64,000 nucleotides of DNA, taken from positions 1-64,000 of the forward strand of contig PLXS01000006.1 in assembly GCA_003151515.1 (NCBI GenBank), written 5' to 3'. Position 1 is the stretch's first letter; each line of letters opens with the position of its first letter. This document shows, piece after piece, positions 29,093 to 36,250 of the stretch. Under the pieces are notes generated by a model. That model saw nothing but the letters and a program-made list of their open reading frames with translations, had not been told where the DNA came from and did no database searches. Source of the stretch: Opitutaceae bacterium. Lineage in GTDB: Bacteria > Verrucomicrobiota > Verrucomicrobiia > Opitutales > Opitutaceae. Position numbers and translations under genes: made by a program.

Positions 29093-29305
29093 GGAAGCAC
29101 AACCCTGCGGCCGCCCCGCGAGGGCGCAAGATGCAATTGGCACTAAGGCGGGTCCCGTTTTGGGGTTGCCCCGGAGCCGAAGATAGGCGACAGTCAAATG
29201 CTTAGGCGCCCGCGTCCGAGCGTATACCCACGCGCTCCGCAGTGCCTCATAAACAACGGCCGCTCCCGAACTTAGGTGAGCGCCTCACACAAAAAAACAA
29301 ACAAA

Positions 29306-30289
29306 ATGACAGATACAAACCCGTCTGGCGAACCACTCGCCCCGGCCGCCGGCAGCCCGGCGCCGGTGGCCAACGCCGAGACCACACCTGCCGCATCATT
29401 CGGCAGCGGCCGCGGATCGGGCCTTGCCCGCGGCAGGCGTTCACCGAGCGCTTCGGCCCCCTCAGCAACCCCGGTAAAGGCAGACTACAAGCCGACAGCC
29501 GTCCAGGTCATCACGCCCACGCGTGAGTACAGAAATCCGTTTGCGAGCCCGGAGCCCGCAAATGCGCCGGCCAGCGAGCCGGCACAGTCCGAAGGATCCG
29601 CGCCAGCCGAGGCGAAGGCCGAGGCACAGCCCGAACAGGCGCCAAAGGCCGAGGCGCAGCCCGAGCAGGCGCCCGCCCCCGCGTCCGCCGAAAGGCCCGA
29701 GATCCAGATCCTTCCCCCCGCGGAGAGCAACCGCCAGGCCGTGAGGTGGGAGTCGCCGGCGGCGGCCGGCGGCCAGGGATCCCCGGCGCAGGAGCGCCCC
29801 GAGCGCGCCCGTCGCGACGAGCGGCCGGCCTTCCGGCCGGAGCGCAGGCCCGAGACCTACGGCGGCTCGCCCCAGGGGCACGGTCGCGAGCAGCGTCACG
29901 ACTCCTTCAGGCGCCAGCAGCCGCGCGACGAGTACCCGAGGCGCGATCAGGTTGCGCCCGGGCCGGCCGCCAATCCGGCCCCCAAGGGCTTCTTCGGCTG
30001 GCTCAAGGGCCTCTTCGGGGGCGCAAAGCCCGCCGAGGCGCCCGTCCAGGAGCGCGATCAGCCCGCGGGGCAGTTCGGCGATGGCCAACGCCATCGCCGC
30101 CGCCACCGCGGCGGCCGCAGGCACGGAGGAGGGGGCGGAGGTCCGCAGGGCGGCGAATTCGAAAACCGCGGCGGTGAACCAGGCGGCGACTTTGAGGGCG
30201 GCCACCGGCGCCGGCACCGCGGCGGCCGCGGCCGCGACCAGGGCGGCGAACCCCGCTCTGAGGGCCACCAGGGCGGCGGCGCCATCTGA
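29306..30289 (+). CDS. Disordered Ala/Pro-rich protein with Arg/Gly-rich C-terminus
   Basis: A 327-residue low-complexity protein I cannot assign to a family. Residues 1-60 are Ala/Pro/Ser-rich. YKPTAVQVITPTREYRNPF (61-79) looks like a conserved linear motif. Two copies of KAEAQPEQAP follow (104-123). A charged Arg/Glu/Pro region spans 160-215, a short hydrophobic GFFGWLKGLFGG helix lies at 228-239, and the C-terminus has two HRRRHRGGR blocks (263-271, 300-308) among Gly runs. The basic RGG-like tail suggests nucleic acid binding, probably RNA. The ATG follows an A-rich leader without Shine-Dalgarno. A strong terminator separates it from murA. Confidence 0.75.
   Translation: MTDTNPSGEPLAPAAGSPAPVANAETTPAASFGSGRGSGLARGRRSPSASAPSATPVKADYKPTAVQVITPTREYRNPFASPEPANAPASEPAQSEGSAPAEAKAEAQPEQAPKAEAQPEQAPAPASAERPEIQILPPAESNRQAVRWESPAAAGGQGSPAQERPERARRDERPAFRPERRPETYGGSPQGHGREQRHDSFRRQQPRDEYPRRDQVAPGPAANPAPKGFFGWLKGLFGGAKPAEAPVQERDQPAGQFGDGQRHRRRHRGGRRHGGGGGGPQGGEFENRGGEPGGDFEGGHRRRHRGGRGRDQGGEPRSEGHQGGGAI
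29615..29674 (+). repeat. Two-copy 30-bp tandem repeat inside the Arg/Gly-rich protein gene
   Basis: Bases 29615-29644 and 29645-29674 differ at only three positions and encode KAEAQPEQAP twice. It is an in-frame coding duplication, likely to vary in copy number by slippage among related strains. Confidence 0.8.
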
Positions 30290-30328
30290 GGCGCCGGCGG
30301 GGCGCACTCCAAGTTAATCCTTGCCAAC

Positions 30329-30346
30329 GCGCTCCCCAAGGAGCGC
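30329..30346 (+). promoter_or_regulatory. Hairpin upstream of the murA terminator
   Basis: GCGCTCC (30329-30335) pairs perfectly with GGAGCGC (30340-30346) around a CCAA loop. There is no T run, so on its own it is not an intrinsic terminator. It stands six bases before the stronger terminator hairpin, making a tandem pair between the Arg/Gly-rich protein gene and murA. Confidence 0.5.
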
Positions 30347-30351
30347 ATTCC

Positions 30352-30386
30352 AAGGCGTTCGCGCATCGCGGACGCCTTTTTCTTTT
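30352..30386 (+). terminator. Strong intrinsic terminator directly before murA
   Basis: A 12-bp stem (30352-30363 with 30367-30378, one T-G wobble) has a three-base CAT loop. It is followed by TTTCTTTT ending at 30386, only four bases before the murA ATG at 30391. It is well placed to end the upstream transcript, yet leaves no room for a separate murA promoter downstream of it. murA must be read through the terminator or started from within or upstream of it. Confidence 0.85.
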
Positions 30387-30390
30387 CCCC

Positions 30391-31680
30391 ATGGCCGATC
30401 TCGTAGTCAACGGTGGCAAGCCCCTGTCGGGCGCCGTAACCCCGTCGGGCAACAAGAACTCCGTTTTGCCGATCCTGTGCGCCACCCTGCTGACGAACGA
30501 ACCGGTGGTGCTGAGGAACGTCCCGGACATCACCGACCTCGACAAGCTCGTGCACTTCTTCGAGTCGCAGGGCTCGAAGATAGCATGGGACCGCGCGGCT
30601 GGGGTCATGAAGGTCGACCACAGCGCCTTCAGGAAGGCCCTCTCAGGCGACGAGCTTCCCCAGGACATGCGCTCCACCGTCCTGCTCTACCCTGCGCTCC
30701 TGTTCAAGATGGGCTCGATCACCATCCGCTCAAACGCGAAGGGGTGCTCCCTCGGCGTGCGCGAGATCGACCCGCACCTTGACGTGCTCTCGGCGCTCGG
30801 TGCGTCGCTCGAGGATGGCGACCCCCTGATTATCACGCTCAAGGGAGGATTCCGGGGCGCGAGGCACTGGCTCGACTACATGTCCGTGACGGTGACCGAG
30901 AACTTCGCCATGGCGGCCGCAGTGGCAAACGGGTCCTCCACCCTGATAAATGCGGCCAGCGAGCCCCATGTCCAGGACCTGTGCCAGGCCCTCGTGGCCA
31001 TGGGAGCCAGGATCGAGGGGATCGGAACAAGCAGGCTCTCGGTCGAGGGCGTCGCGCGTCTCCACGGCGCCGAGATCGTCATCGGCACGGACTACCACGA
31101 GGTGACAACGTTCCTCGCGCTCGGGGCGATAACCGGCGGCGAAGTGAGCGTTCTCGAGGGCGTGCCCGAGCACTTTGACCTCATCGCCCGCTCGTTCCAG
31201 AAGCTGGGCGTCGTTGTGGAGCACCAAGGCCGGACGGCGATCGTGCGCCGCGGCCAGAAGCGTGTGATCGAGGCGCCGCGCACGAGCAACCTCCTGCCAA
31301 AGATCGAGGGCGCCCCGTGGCCGTATTTCTCGGTGGACCTGCTCCCCCTTCTCATCGCCCTGTCGACGCGCTGCGAGGGCACGATCCACTTCTGGAACAA
31401 GGTCTACGAGAATGGGTTCTCCTGGATGCCCGAGCTCGCCAAGTTCGGGGCGCACGTGATCGTTAGCGACCCGCACCGGATCATCGTCTTCGGCAACAAG
31501 CCGCTCAGGCCCGCGGTCGTCGACTCGCCCTACGTCATCCGCGCCGCCGTAGCACTCACCATGGTCGCCGCGTCGATTCCCGGCCGCAGCGTGGTGCGCA
31601 ATGCCGAGATCATCAAGAGGGCCCACCCCAGGTTCGTCGAGAACCTGCGCTCCCTCGGGGCGGAGCTGGAGTGGCGATGA
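30391..31680 (+). CDS. murA: UDP-N-acetylglucosamine 1-carboxyvinyltransferase MurA (divergent)
   Basis: Catalyses the first committed step of peptidoglycan synthesis, moving enolpyruvate from PEP to UDP-GlcNAc. The 429-residue protein has Lys22 in SGNKNSVLPIL, the PEP-binding Cys119 in AKGCSLGVREID (equivalent to E. coli Cys115), Arg124, Asp316 in YFSVDLLPL, and Arg384 and Arg414 in the last third. The normally strict ENRF motif (Arg331 in E. coli) reads ENGF here (Gly342), so one PEP-site Arg is missing. It overlaps ruvB by 4 bases (ATGA). It may be a specialised second MurA or a lineage-specific form. No Shine-Dalgarno is present. Confidence 0.88.
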   Translation: MADLVVNGGKPLSGAVTPSGNKNSVLPILCATLLTNEPVVLRNVPDITDLDKLVHFFESQGSKIAWDRAAGVMKVDHSAFRKALSGDELPQDMRSTVLLYPALLFKMGSITIRSNAKGCSLGVREIDPHLDVLSALGASLEDGDPLIITLKGGFRGARHWLDYMSVTVTENFAMAAAVANGSSTLINAASEPHVQDLCQALVAMGARIEGIGTSRLSVEGVARLHGAEIVIGTDYHEVTTFLALGAITGGEVSVLEGVPEHFDLIARSFQKLGVVVEHQGRTAIVRRGQKRVIEAPRTSNLLPKIEGAPWPYFSVDLLPLLIALSTRCEGTIHFWNKVYENGFSWMPELAKFGAHVIVSDPHRIIVFGNKPLRPAVVDSPYVIRAAVALTMVAASIPGRSVVRNAEIIKRAHPRFVENLRSLGAELEWR

Positions 31681-32729
31681 CCCCCGAGAAGCCAGCGCCG
31701 GCCCTGGCGAAGGGCACCGGATTTGTCACCTCGACCCTCGCGGCGCCCGTGACGGCCGCCGAGGCGGCGCTGCGCCCCCTCTCGTTCAGCGACTTCGCCG
31801 GGCAGGCCAAGACGGTCGAGCGCCTGGAGGTCATGGTCGGGGCCGCGAGGAAGCGCGGCGATGCGCTCAACCACATCCTGCTCTCCGGGCCTCCGGGCCT
31901 GGGCAAGACAACCCTGGCCTTCATCCTCGGGCACGAGCTCGGCAGGAACGTGCGCGTCACCTCGGGGCCCGTCGTCGAGAAGGCCGGCGACCTTGCCGGC
32001 CTCCTGACGAACCTTGAGGAGGGGGACCTGCTCTTCATCGACGAGATCCACAGGATCCCGAAGACCGTCGAGGAGTACCTCTATAGCGCGATGGAGGACT
32101 TCAGGATCGACATCATGATCGACCAGGGCCCGAACGCGCGCAGCGTGCGCCTGACGCTCCCGCGCTTCACGCTGGTCGGGGCGACGACGCGCTCGGGCCT
32201 GCTGACCGCGCCCCTCAGGTCGAGGTTCACCCTCCAGACCAGGCTCGACTACTACGACAAGGACACGCTCCTGACGATCGTCAGGCGCACCTGCGGCCTG
32301 CTCAAGGTCGAGATCGACGCGGGCGGCGCGACGGAGATCGCCAAGCGGGCGCGCGGCACGCCGCGCGTCGCGAACAACCTCATCAATTTCATCCGTGATT
32401 TCGCCCAGCAGCGCGCCAAGGGCGCAATCACGCGCGAGGTCGCCGCCGCGGCGCTCGAGCTCCTCGAGATCGACTCGGCGGGACTGGACGAGATGGACAA
32501 GCGGATGCTGCGCACGATGGCCGAGAACTACCGCGGCGGCCCCGTCGGCATGAGCACGATCGCCGTCGCCGTCGGCGAGGAGGCCGACACGCTCGAGGAG
32601 GTGCACGAGCCCTTCCTCATCCAGGAGGGGTACCTCCAGAGGACGCCCCAGGGAAGGGTCCTGACGGAGCGCGGCTATGCCGCCGTCGGCCTCAAGGCTT
32701 CCGGCGAAGCCCAGGCCACCCTCCTCTAG
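31677..32729 (+). CDS. ruvB: Holliday junction branch migration ATPase RuvB
   Basis: Hexameric motor that drives branch migration with RuvA during recombination repair. The 350-residue protein shows Walker A GPPGLGKT (71-78), Walker B LLFIDEIHR, sensor VGATTRSGLLTAPLRSRF, and the C-terminal winged-helix domain with EPFLIQEGYLQRTPQGR. The ATG at 31677 overlaps the murA stop (ATGA), indicating translational coupling; a GTG two codons earlier is possible. ruvA and ruvC, often neighbours, are not in the window. Confidence 0.96.
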   Translation: MTPEKPAPALAKGTGFVTSTLAAPVTAAEAALRPLSFSDFAGQAKTVERLEVMVGAARKRGDALNHILLSGPPGLGKTTLAFILGHELGRNVRVTSGPVVEKAGDLAGLLTNLEEGDLLFIDEIHRIPKTVEEYLYSAMEDFRIDIMIDQGPNARSVRLTLPRFTLVGATTRSGLLTAPLRSRFTLQTRLDYYDKDTLLTIVRRTCGLLKVEIDAGGATEIAKRARGTPRVANNLINFIRDFAQQRAKGAITREVAAAALELLEIDSAGLDEMDKRMLRTMAENYRGGPVGMSTIAVAVGEEADTLEEVHEPFLIQEGYLQRTPQGRVLTERGYAAVGLKASGEAQATLL

Positions 32730-32741
32730 CCGGGCAAGTCG

Positions 32742-33575
32742 GTGACGCCGTTCGTCTTCACTCTCGTCGTCCTCGCGATCTCCTGCCTCGCGGGGCTGCT
32801 GGGCTCGCTGGTCGGCGTCGGCGGGGGCATCATCGTCGTGCCGGCGCTCACGCTCCTTCTGGGCGTCGGGATCCAGAAGGCGATAGCCGCATCCATCGTC
32901 TCGGTGATCGCAACCTCGAGCGGCGCGGCGTCATCCTACGTGAGGGAGAGGATCGCCAACATACGCCTCGGGATGGTGCTGGAGGTCTCCACGGTGCTGG
33001 GCGCCCTCACCGGGGCGCTGCTCGCCGCCGTCGTCCCGGTGCGCGGCCTGTTCCTTCTCTTCGCCTGCATCCTCGCGTACACGGCGTGGTCCATGTTCAG
33101 GCGACCCACGGCGCGGCCGGTCGACGCCGCACCCGACCGCCTCGCCGAGAGGCTCGGGCTTCACGGCGCGTTCTACGACCGCTCGCTCGGCCGCGAGGTG
33201 GCGTACCGGGTCTCGAGGACCAGGCTCGGCCTTGCGGTCGGATACGTGGCGGGCGTGGCAAGCGGGCTGCTTGGCATCGGCGGCGGGATACTCAAGGTGC
33301 CCGTCATGAACCTGGCTATGGGGATGCCCATCAAGGCCTGCACCGCCACGAGCAACTTCATGATCGGGGTCACGGCGGCGACGGGCGCCGCCGTGTACTT
33401 CATGCGCGGCGAGGTGCTCCCGTTCGTGGCGGCCCCCGTGGCCGTGGGCGTGCTCCTTGGCGCGCGCGCCGGGGCGCGCCTGCTTGGGGGCATGAGGAGT
33501 GACGCCATCAAGCTCATCTTCGTCGCCGTCCTCGTCGTCTCATCGATACAGATGCTCTTGAAGGGGGTGCGATGA
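32742..33575 (+). CDS. TauE/SafE family membrane transporter
   Basis: A 277-residue polytopic membrane protein with the two-half TauE/SafE design. Each half starts with a Gly-rich motif: GSLVGVGGGIIVVP (about 21-34) and SGLLGIGGGILKVP (about 175-188). A cytoplasmic loop between the halves carries charged residues (about 115-155). The family exports small organic or inorganic sulfur anions such as sulfite or sulfoacetate, but many members have unknown substrates. The GTG start is 12 bases after ruvB. The DUF1634 gene follows with a 4-base overlap, a pairing seen in many genomes. Confidence 0.9.
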   Translation: MTPFVFTLVVLAISCLAGLLGSLVGVGGGIIVVPALTLLLGVGIQKAIAASIVSVIATSSGAASSYVRERIANIRLGMVLEVSTVLGALTGALLAAVVPVRGLFLLFACILAYTAWSMFRRPTARPVDAAPDRLAERLGLHGAFYDRSLGREVAYRVSRTRLGLAVGYVAGVASGLLGIGGGILKVPVMNLAMGMPIKACTATSNFMIGVTAATGAAVYFMRGEVLPFVAAPVAVGVLLGARAGARLLGGMRSDAIKLIFVAVLVVSSIQMLLKGVR

Positions 33576-33973
33576 ACAAGGGCCAAACCGAGGCGCCGCA
33601 CGGCGCCGAGCTGGCGATCAGCCGCATCCTGAAGGCCGGGGTCGAGGCCAGCCTGTTCCTCATCGCCACGGGCTCCCTCCTGTCGTTCGTCCAGGCGGGC
33701 ACGTATGGCTCCCTCCCGTCCGACGTCGCAAGGCTCACGGGACCGGGCGGGGCCTTCCCGCGGACGGCCGCATGGCTGGCCGGGGGCATCGTTCACCTTC
33801 GCGGCCAGGCCATCATCGTCTCCGGCCTGCTGCTGCTGATCGCGACCCCGGTTTTGCGCGTTGCGGCCTCCGTCGTGGCCTTCGCGCTGGAGCGCGACCG
33901 GGCCTTCGTGGCCATAACGGCGGTCGTGCTCCTTCTCCTTCTGGCCTCGTTTGCCCTGGGCGGGTTCGTCTAA
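33572..33973 (+). CDS. DUF1634 family membrane protein
   Basis: A 133-residue protein with three hydrophobic segments (about 20-42, 80-100, 108-130). ILKAGVEASLFLIATGSLLS at the start and the HLRGQAIIVSGLLLLIATPVLR stretch in the middle match the small DUF1634 proteins encoded next to TauE/SafE transporters. Its ATG overlaps the transporter stop (ATGA), so the two are likely subunits or accessory partners. Biochemical function is unknown. Confidence 0.82.
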   Translation: MNKGQTEAPHGAELAISRILKAGVEASLFLIATGSLLSFVQAGTYGSLPSDVARLTGPGGAFPRTAAWLAGGIVHLRGQAIIVSGLLLLIATPVLRVAASVVAFALERDRAFVAITAVVLLLLLASFALGGFV

Positions 33974-33989
33974 GGCCGCGGCGTCGGCC

Positions 33990-34268
33990 TTAACGCCCCG
34001 TCAGGCCGCGCGCGGCCGGGAGCGCAGGCGCCCCGGGGGCAACCGAGGGAGCCGCCGAAATGAGCCTCACCAAGACGGGGACGGCGTGCGCCCTGGCAAG
34101 GTACGCCAGCCCCAAGCCGACCTGGAGCGCCCCCATGAAGGCCATCCATAATGCGCGCGTGCTGGCCTCGTCCGCACCCGTGCGGAGAAACAGCGCGGGA
34201 AACGCCAGCGGAAGAACCCGCATCACCATGCCCAAGGCGGTGAATGCGAAGGCGTTCAGCGAGTTCAT
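33990..34268 (-). CDS. Small integral membrane protein, hypothetical
   Basis: A 92-residue protein starting MNSLNAFAFTALGMVMRVLP, with hydrophobic segments at about 5-27 and 38-60 and an Ala/Pro-rich tail. The ATG at 34268 is chosen because it opens the first membrane segment; the frame runs 37 codons further upstream without protein-like character. It converges on the DUF1634 gene 16 bases away. Not recognised; real by composition and topology. Confidence 0.65.
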   Translation of the reverse strand: MNSLNAFAFTALGMVMRVLPLAFPALFLRTGADEASTRALWMAFMGALQVGLGLAYLARAHAVPVLVRLISAAPSVAPGAPALPAARGLTGR

Positions 34269-34481
34269 ATGACGGTTGTTGATGTTCACGACCCGGCGGC
34301 GCCCCAAAAAGGGGGCTGCCCCTGCGGTAGCCGAAGGCGTGCCAAAAAAGTGCGGATTCCCCGACCGCATGGCCGCCACCGGCTTACGTCACCGGCGCAC
34401 ACAGGCCGACCCCGCGATGCCTGCACTATGCAAAGCTGCCGCGCGCGCGGCCATGCAAATCGCCTCCCACGCACCTCCCCT

Positions 34482-34513
34482 GGCGCCCGGAGGCGACCTC
34501 CGGCCGGGGCGCC
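34482..34513 (-). terminator. GC-rich hairpin at the 3' end of the SDR gene
   Basis: On the minus strand directly after the SDR stop, GGCGCCC (34482-34488) pairs with GGGCGCC (34507-34513) and GGAGG pairs with CCTCC inside it, with a five-base bulge (34502-34506) and a CGA loop. No T run follows. It is a plausible 3'-end stem of a transcript but not a classical intrinsic terminator. Confidence 0.4.
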
Positions 34514-35236
34514 CTACACGTCGCCCAGCTGGGGCCGAAGGACGACCTCCTCGACGACCGTCCTTCGAGTCATTCGGTAGACCCCGATGAAGGCCGCCGC
34601 GACGTCCTCCGCGGGCATCATGCGCAGCGCCGGGACGCCGCTCCCCTTCCACGAGGGCGACACGGTGGCTCCCGGGTAGACGCAGCACACGCGCACGCCC
34701 TTGTCCTTGAACTCGGCGCGCATCGCCTTGGTGAGCCCCGTGACGCCGAACTTGGCGGCCGTATAGGACGCTGACCCCGGGTACGCCGCCAGCCCGGCGA
34801 CGGAACCCATATTGAAGATGTCGCCGCGGCGGCGCCGCACCATGGCCGGCGCGAAGGCCCGGGTTACAAGGAAGAGGCTGCGCAGGTTCGACGCGATGGC
34901 CCGGTCGAAGTCGGCGACGCTCGTCGACAGGACGCCCGAGCCCAAGTACTTGCCGGCGTTGTTGACCAGGACATCGACCATCCCGAACCGGCCCCTGACC
35001 GCGGCCTCGAGGCCCTCAACCGCCTTCTCGTCCGACACGTCGCACGGGAAGGCGCCGGTAATCGCCCCCAGCCGCGCGCAGTCCCTGGCTACGGCGGAGA
35101 GGTTTGCGGCGCTGCGCGCGACAAGGGCCAGCCTCGCGCCGGGGATCTCCGCGGCGAAGGCCCGGGCTATCGCGGCGCCGATTCCCTGGGAGGCGCCTGT
35201 GACGAGGATGACGGGGGGCTTCGCGCGGGCTGGCAT
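34514..35236 (-). CDS. Short-chain dehydrogenase/reductase
   Basis: A 240-residue Rossmann-fold oxidoreductase. It has the cofactor motif TGASQGIG (about 14-21), the NNAG structural motif in VDVLVNNAGK, a catalytic Ser in FNMGSVAGLA, and the YTAAK (Tyr-x-x-x-Lys) active site. An Arg following the second beta strand (LVARSAANL) suggests NADP(H). The substrate cannot be told from sequence. The gene stands alone, divergent from the metallo-beta-lactamase fold gene over 129 bases. Confidence 0.92.
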   Translation of the reverse strand: MPARAKPPVILVTGASQGIGAAIARAFAAEIPGARLALVARSAANLSAVARDCARLGAITGAFPCDVSDEKAVEGLEAAVRGRFGMVDVLVNNAGKYLGSGVLSTSVADFDRAIASNLRSLFLVTRAFAPAMVRRRRGDIFNMGSVAGLAAYPGSASYTAAKFGVTGLTKAMRAEFKDKGVRVCCVYPGATVSPSWKGSGVPALRMMPAEDVAAAFIGVYRMTRRTVVEEVVLRPQLGDV

Positions 35237-35365
35237 GGTGTCTTAGAAAAGGAGGCCTATCAGACCGGCCGCCGAAAATCCATTCAATCAGCCGTGTGCG
35301 GACCGCCGGCCTAGGGCGGGGCTAATTCCATTGCGCTGGCGGCGGCGTCGGCCGAAAATTCGCGA

Positions 35366-36166
35366 ATGGCGATGAGGTTCTGCATCTTGGGCAGCGGCAG
35401 CTCGGGCAATAGCGCTCTGGTCGTCACCGAGGGCGCCCGGATACTGCTCGACGCGGGGTTCTCCGCCCGGCGCTTGGGCGCGCTCCTCGCGGCCGTCGGC
35501 GAATCCCTCGACAGGATCGACGCGGTTTTCGTGACGCACGAGCACAGCGACCACTCCAGCGGGATCGAGAGCCTGAAGCGGCACCCGCGCCTGCGCTTCT
35601 TCGCGAACGCCCCCACGGCGCGGGCGATCCAGAAGACCCTCACGTGGAGCCCAGAGTGGAGCATCTTCGAGACGGGCACCCGCTTCCAGTTCCGCGACCT
35701 GGACATCGAGAGCTTCTCGATACCCCACGACGCGCACGACCCGGTCGGCTTCCGCTTCACGAGCGGCCTCGATGGGGACCTGTTCTCGCCCAGGCGCACG
35801 CTCGCCTGGGTGACCGACCTCGGGCACGCGCCGCAAAACGTGCGCGAGCGCATCCGCGAGTCGGACGTCGTCGTCATCGAGGCCAACCACTGCCCCCGGA
35901 TGCTCGAGGCCGACCCCAGGCGGTCGTGGACCCTCAAGCGCCGGATCGGCGGGCGCCACGGCCACCTCTCCAACGAGCGCATGAGCGAGCTCCTGGCGAG
36001 CGTCGCGAGCCCGCGCTGGCGCAAGGTCTTCCTCGCGCACCTCTCGCGCGACTGCAACTCGCGCGAGGCGGTCGAGGGGGCCCTGAAGGAGGTCCGATCG
36101 GCCGTCTCCTGCGACTTCTCGATCGTCGGTCACGGGGAGGGCACCCCCTTCTATGAGCTAGGCTGA
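35366..36166 (+). CDS. Metallo-beta-lactamase fold hydrolase (YycJ/WalJ-like)
   Basis: A 266-residue metallohydrolase with ILGSGSSGNS at the start, the zinc motif THEHSDHSSG (about 56-65), WVTDLGHA for the third metal ligand region, and EANHCPRML. This pattern matches the YycJ/WalJ group, which has been linked to 5'-exonuclease activity and cell division control in Firmicutes. Which role applies here is unknown. Two in-frame ATGs (35366, 35372) are possible starts. It reads towards the cobW gene, 84 bases away. Confidence 0.88.
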   Translation: MAMRFCILGSGSSGNSALVVTEGARILLDAGFSARRLGALLAAVGESLDRIDAVFVTHEHSDHSSGIESLKRHPRLRFFANAPTARAIQKTLTWSPEWSIFETGTRFQFRDLDIESFSIPHDAHDPVGFRFTSGLDGDLFSPRRTLAWVTDLGHAPQNVRERIRESDVVVIEANHCPRMLEADPRRSWTLKRRIGGRHGHLSNERMSELLASVASPRWRKVFLAHLSRDCNSREAVEGALKEVRSAVSCDFSIVGHGEGTPFYELG

Positions 36167-36250
36167 GGGGCGCCCCGGGGCCTTTGGGAGCGTCGCCGGT
36201 TGACGCGCCCGGCCCGAGGCGTTCTTTTGGGGAGCCTCACGCACCTAAGC

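Noticed and set aside
34276..34590. 104-codon frame in the spacer between the small membrane protein and the SDR gene
   Set aside because: Basic, low-order composition, overlaps the SDR 3' end on the other strand, and includes the GC-rich hairpin.
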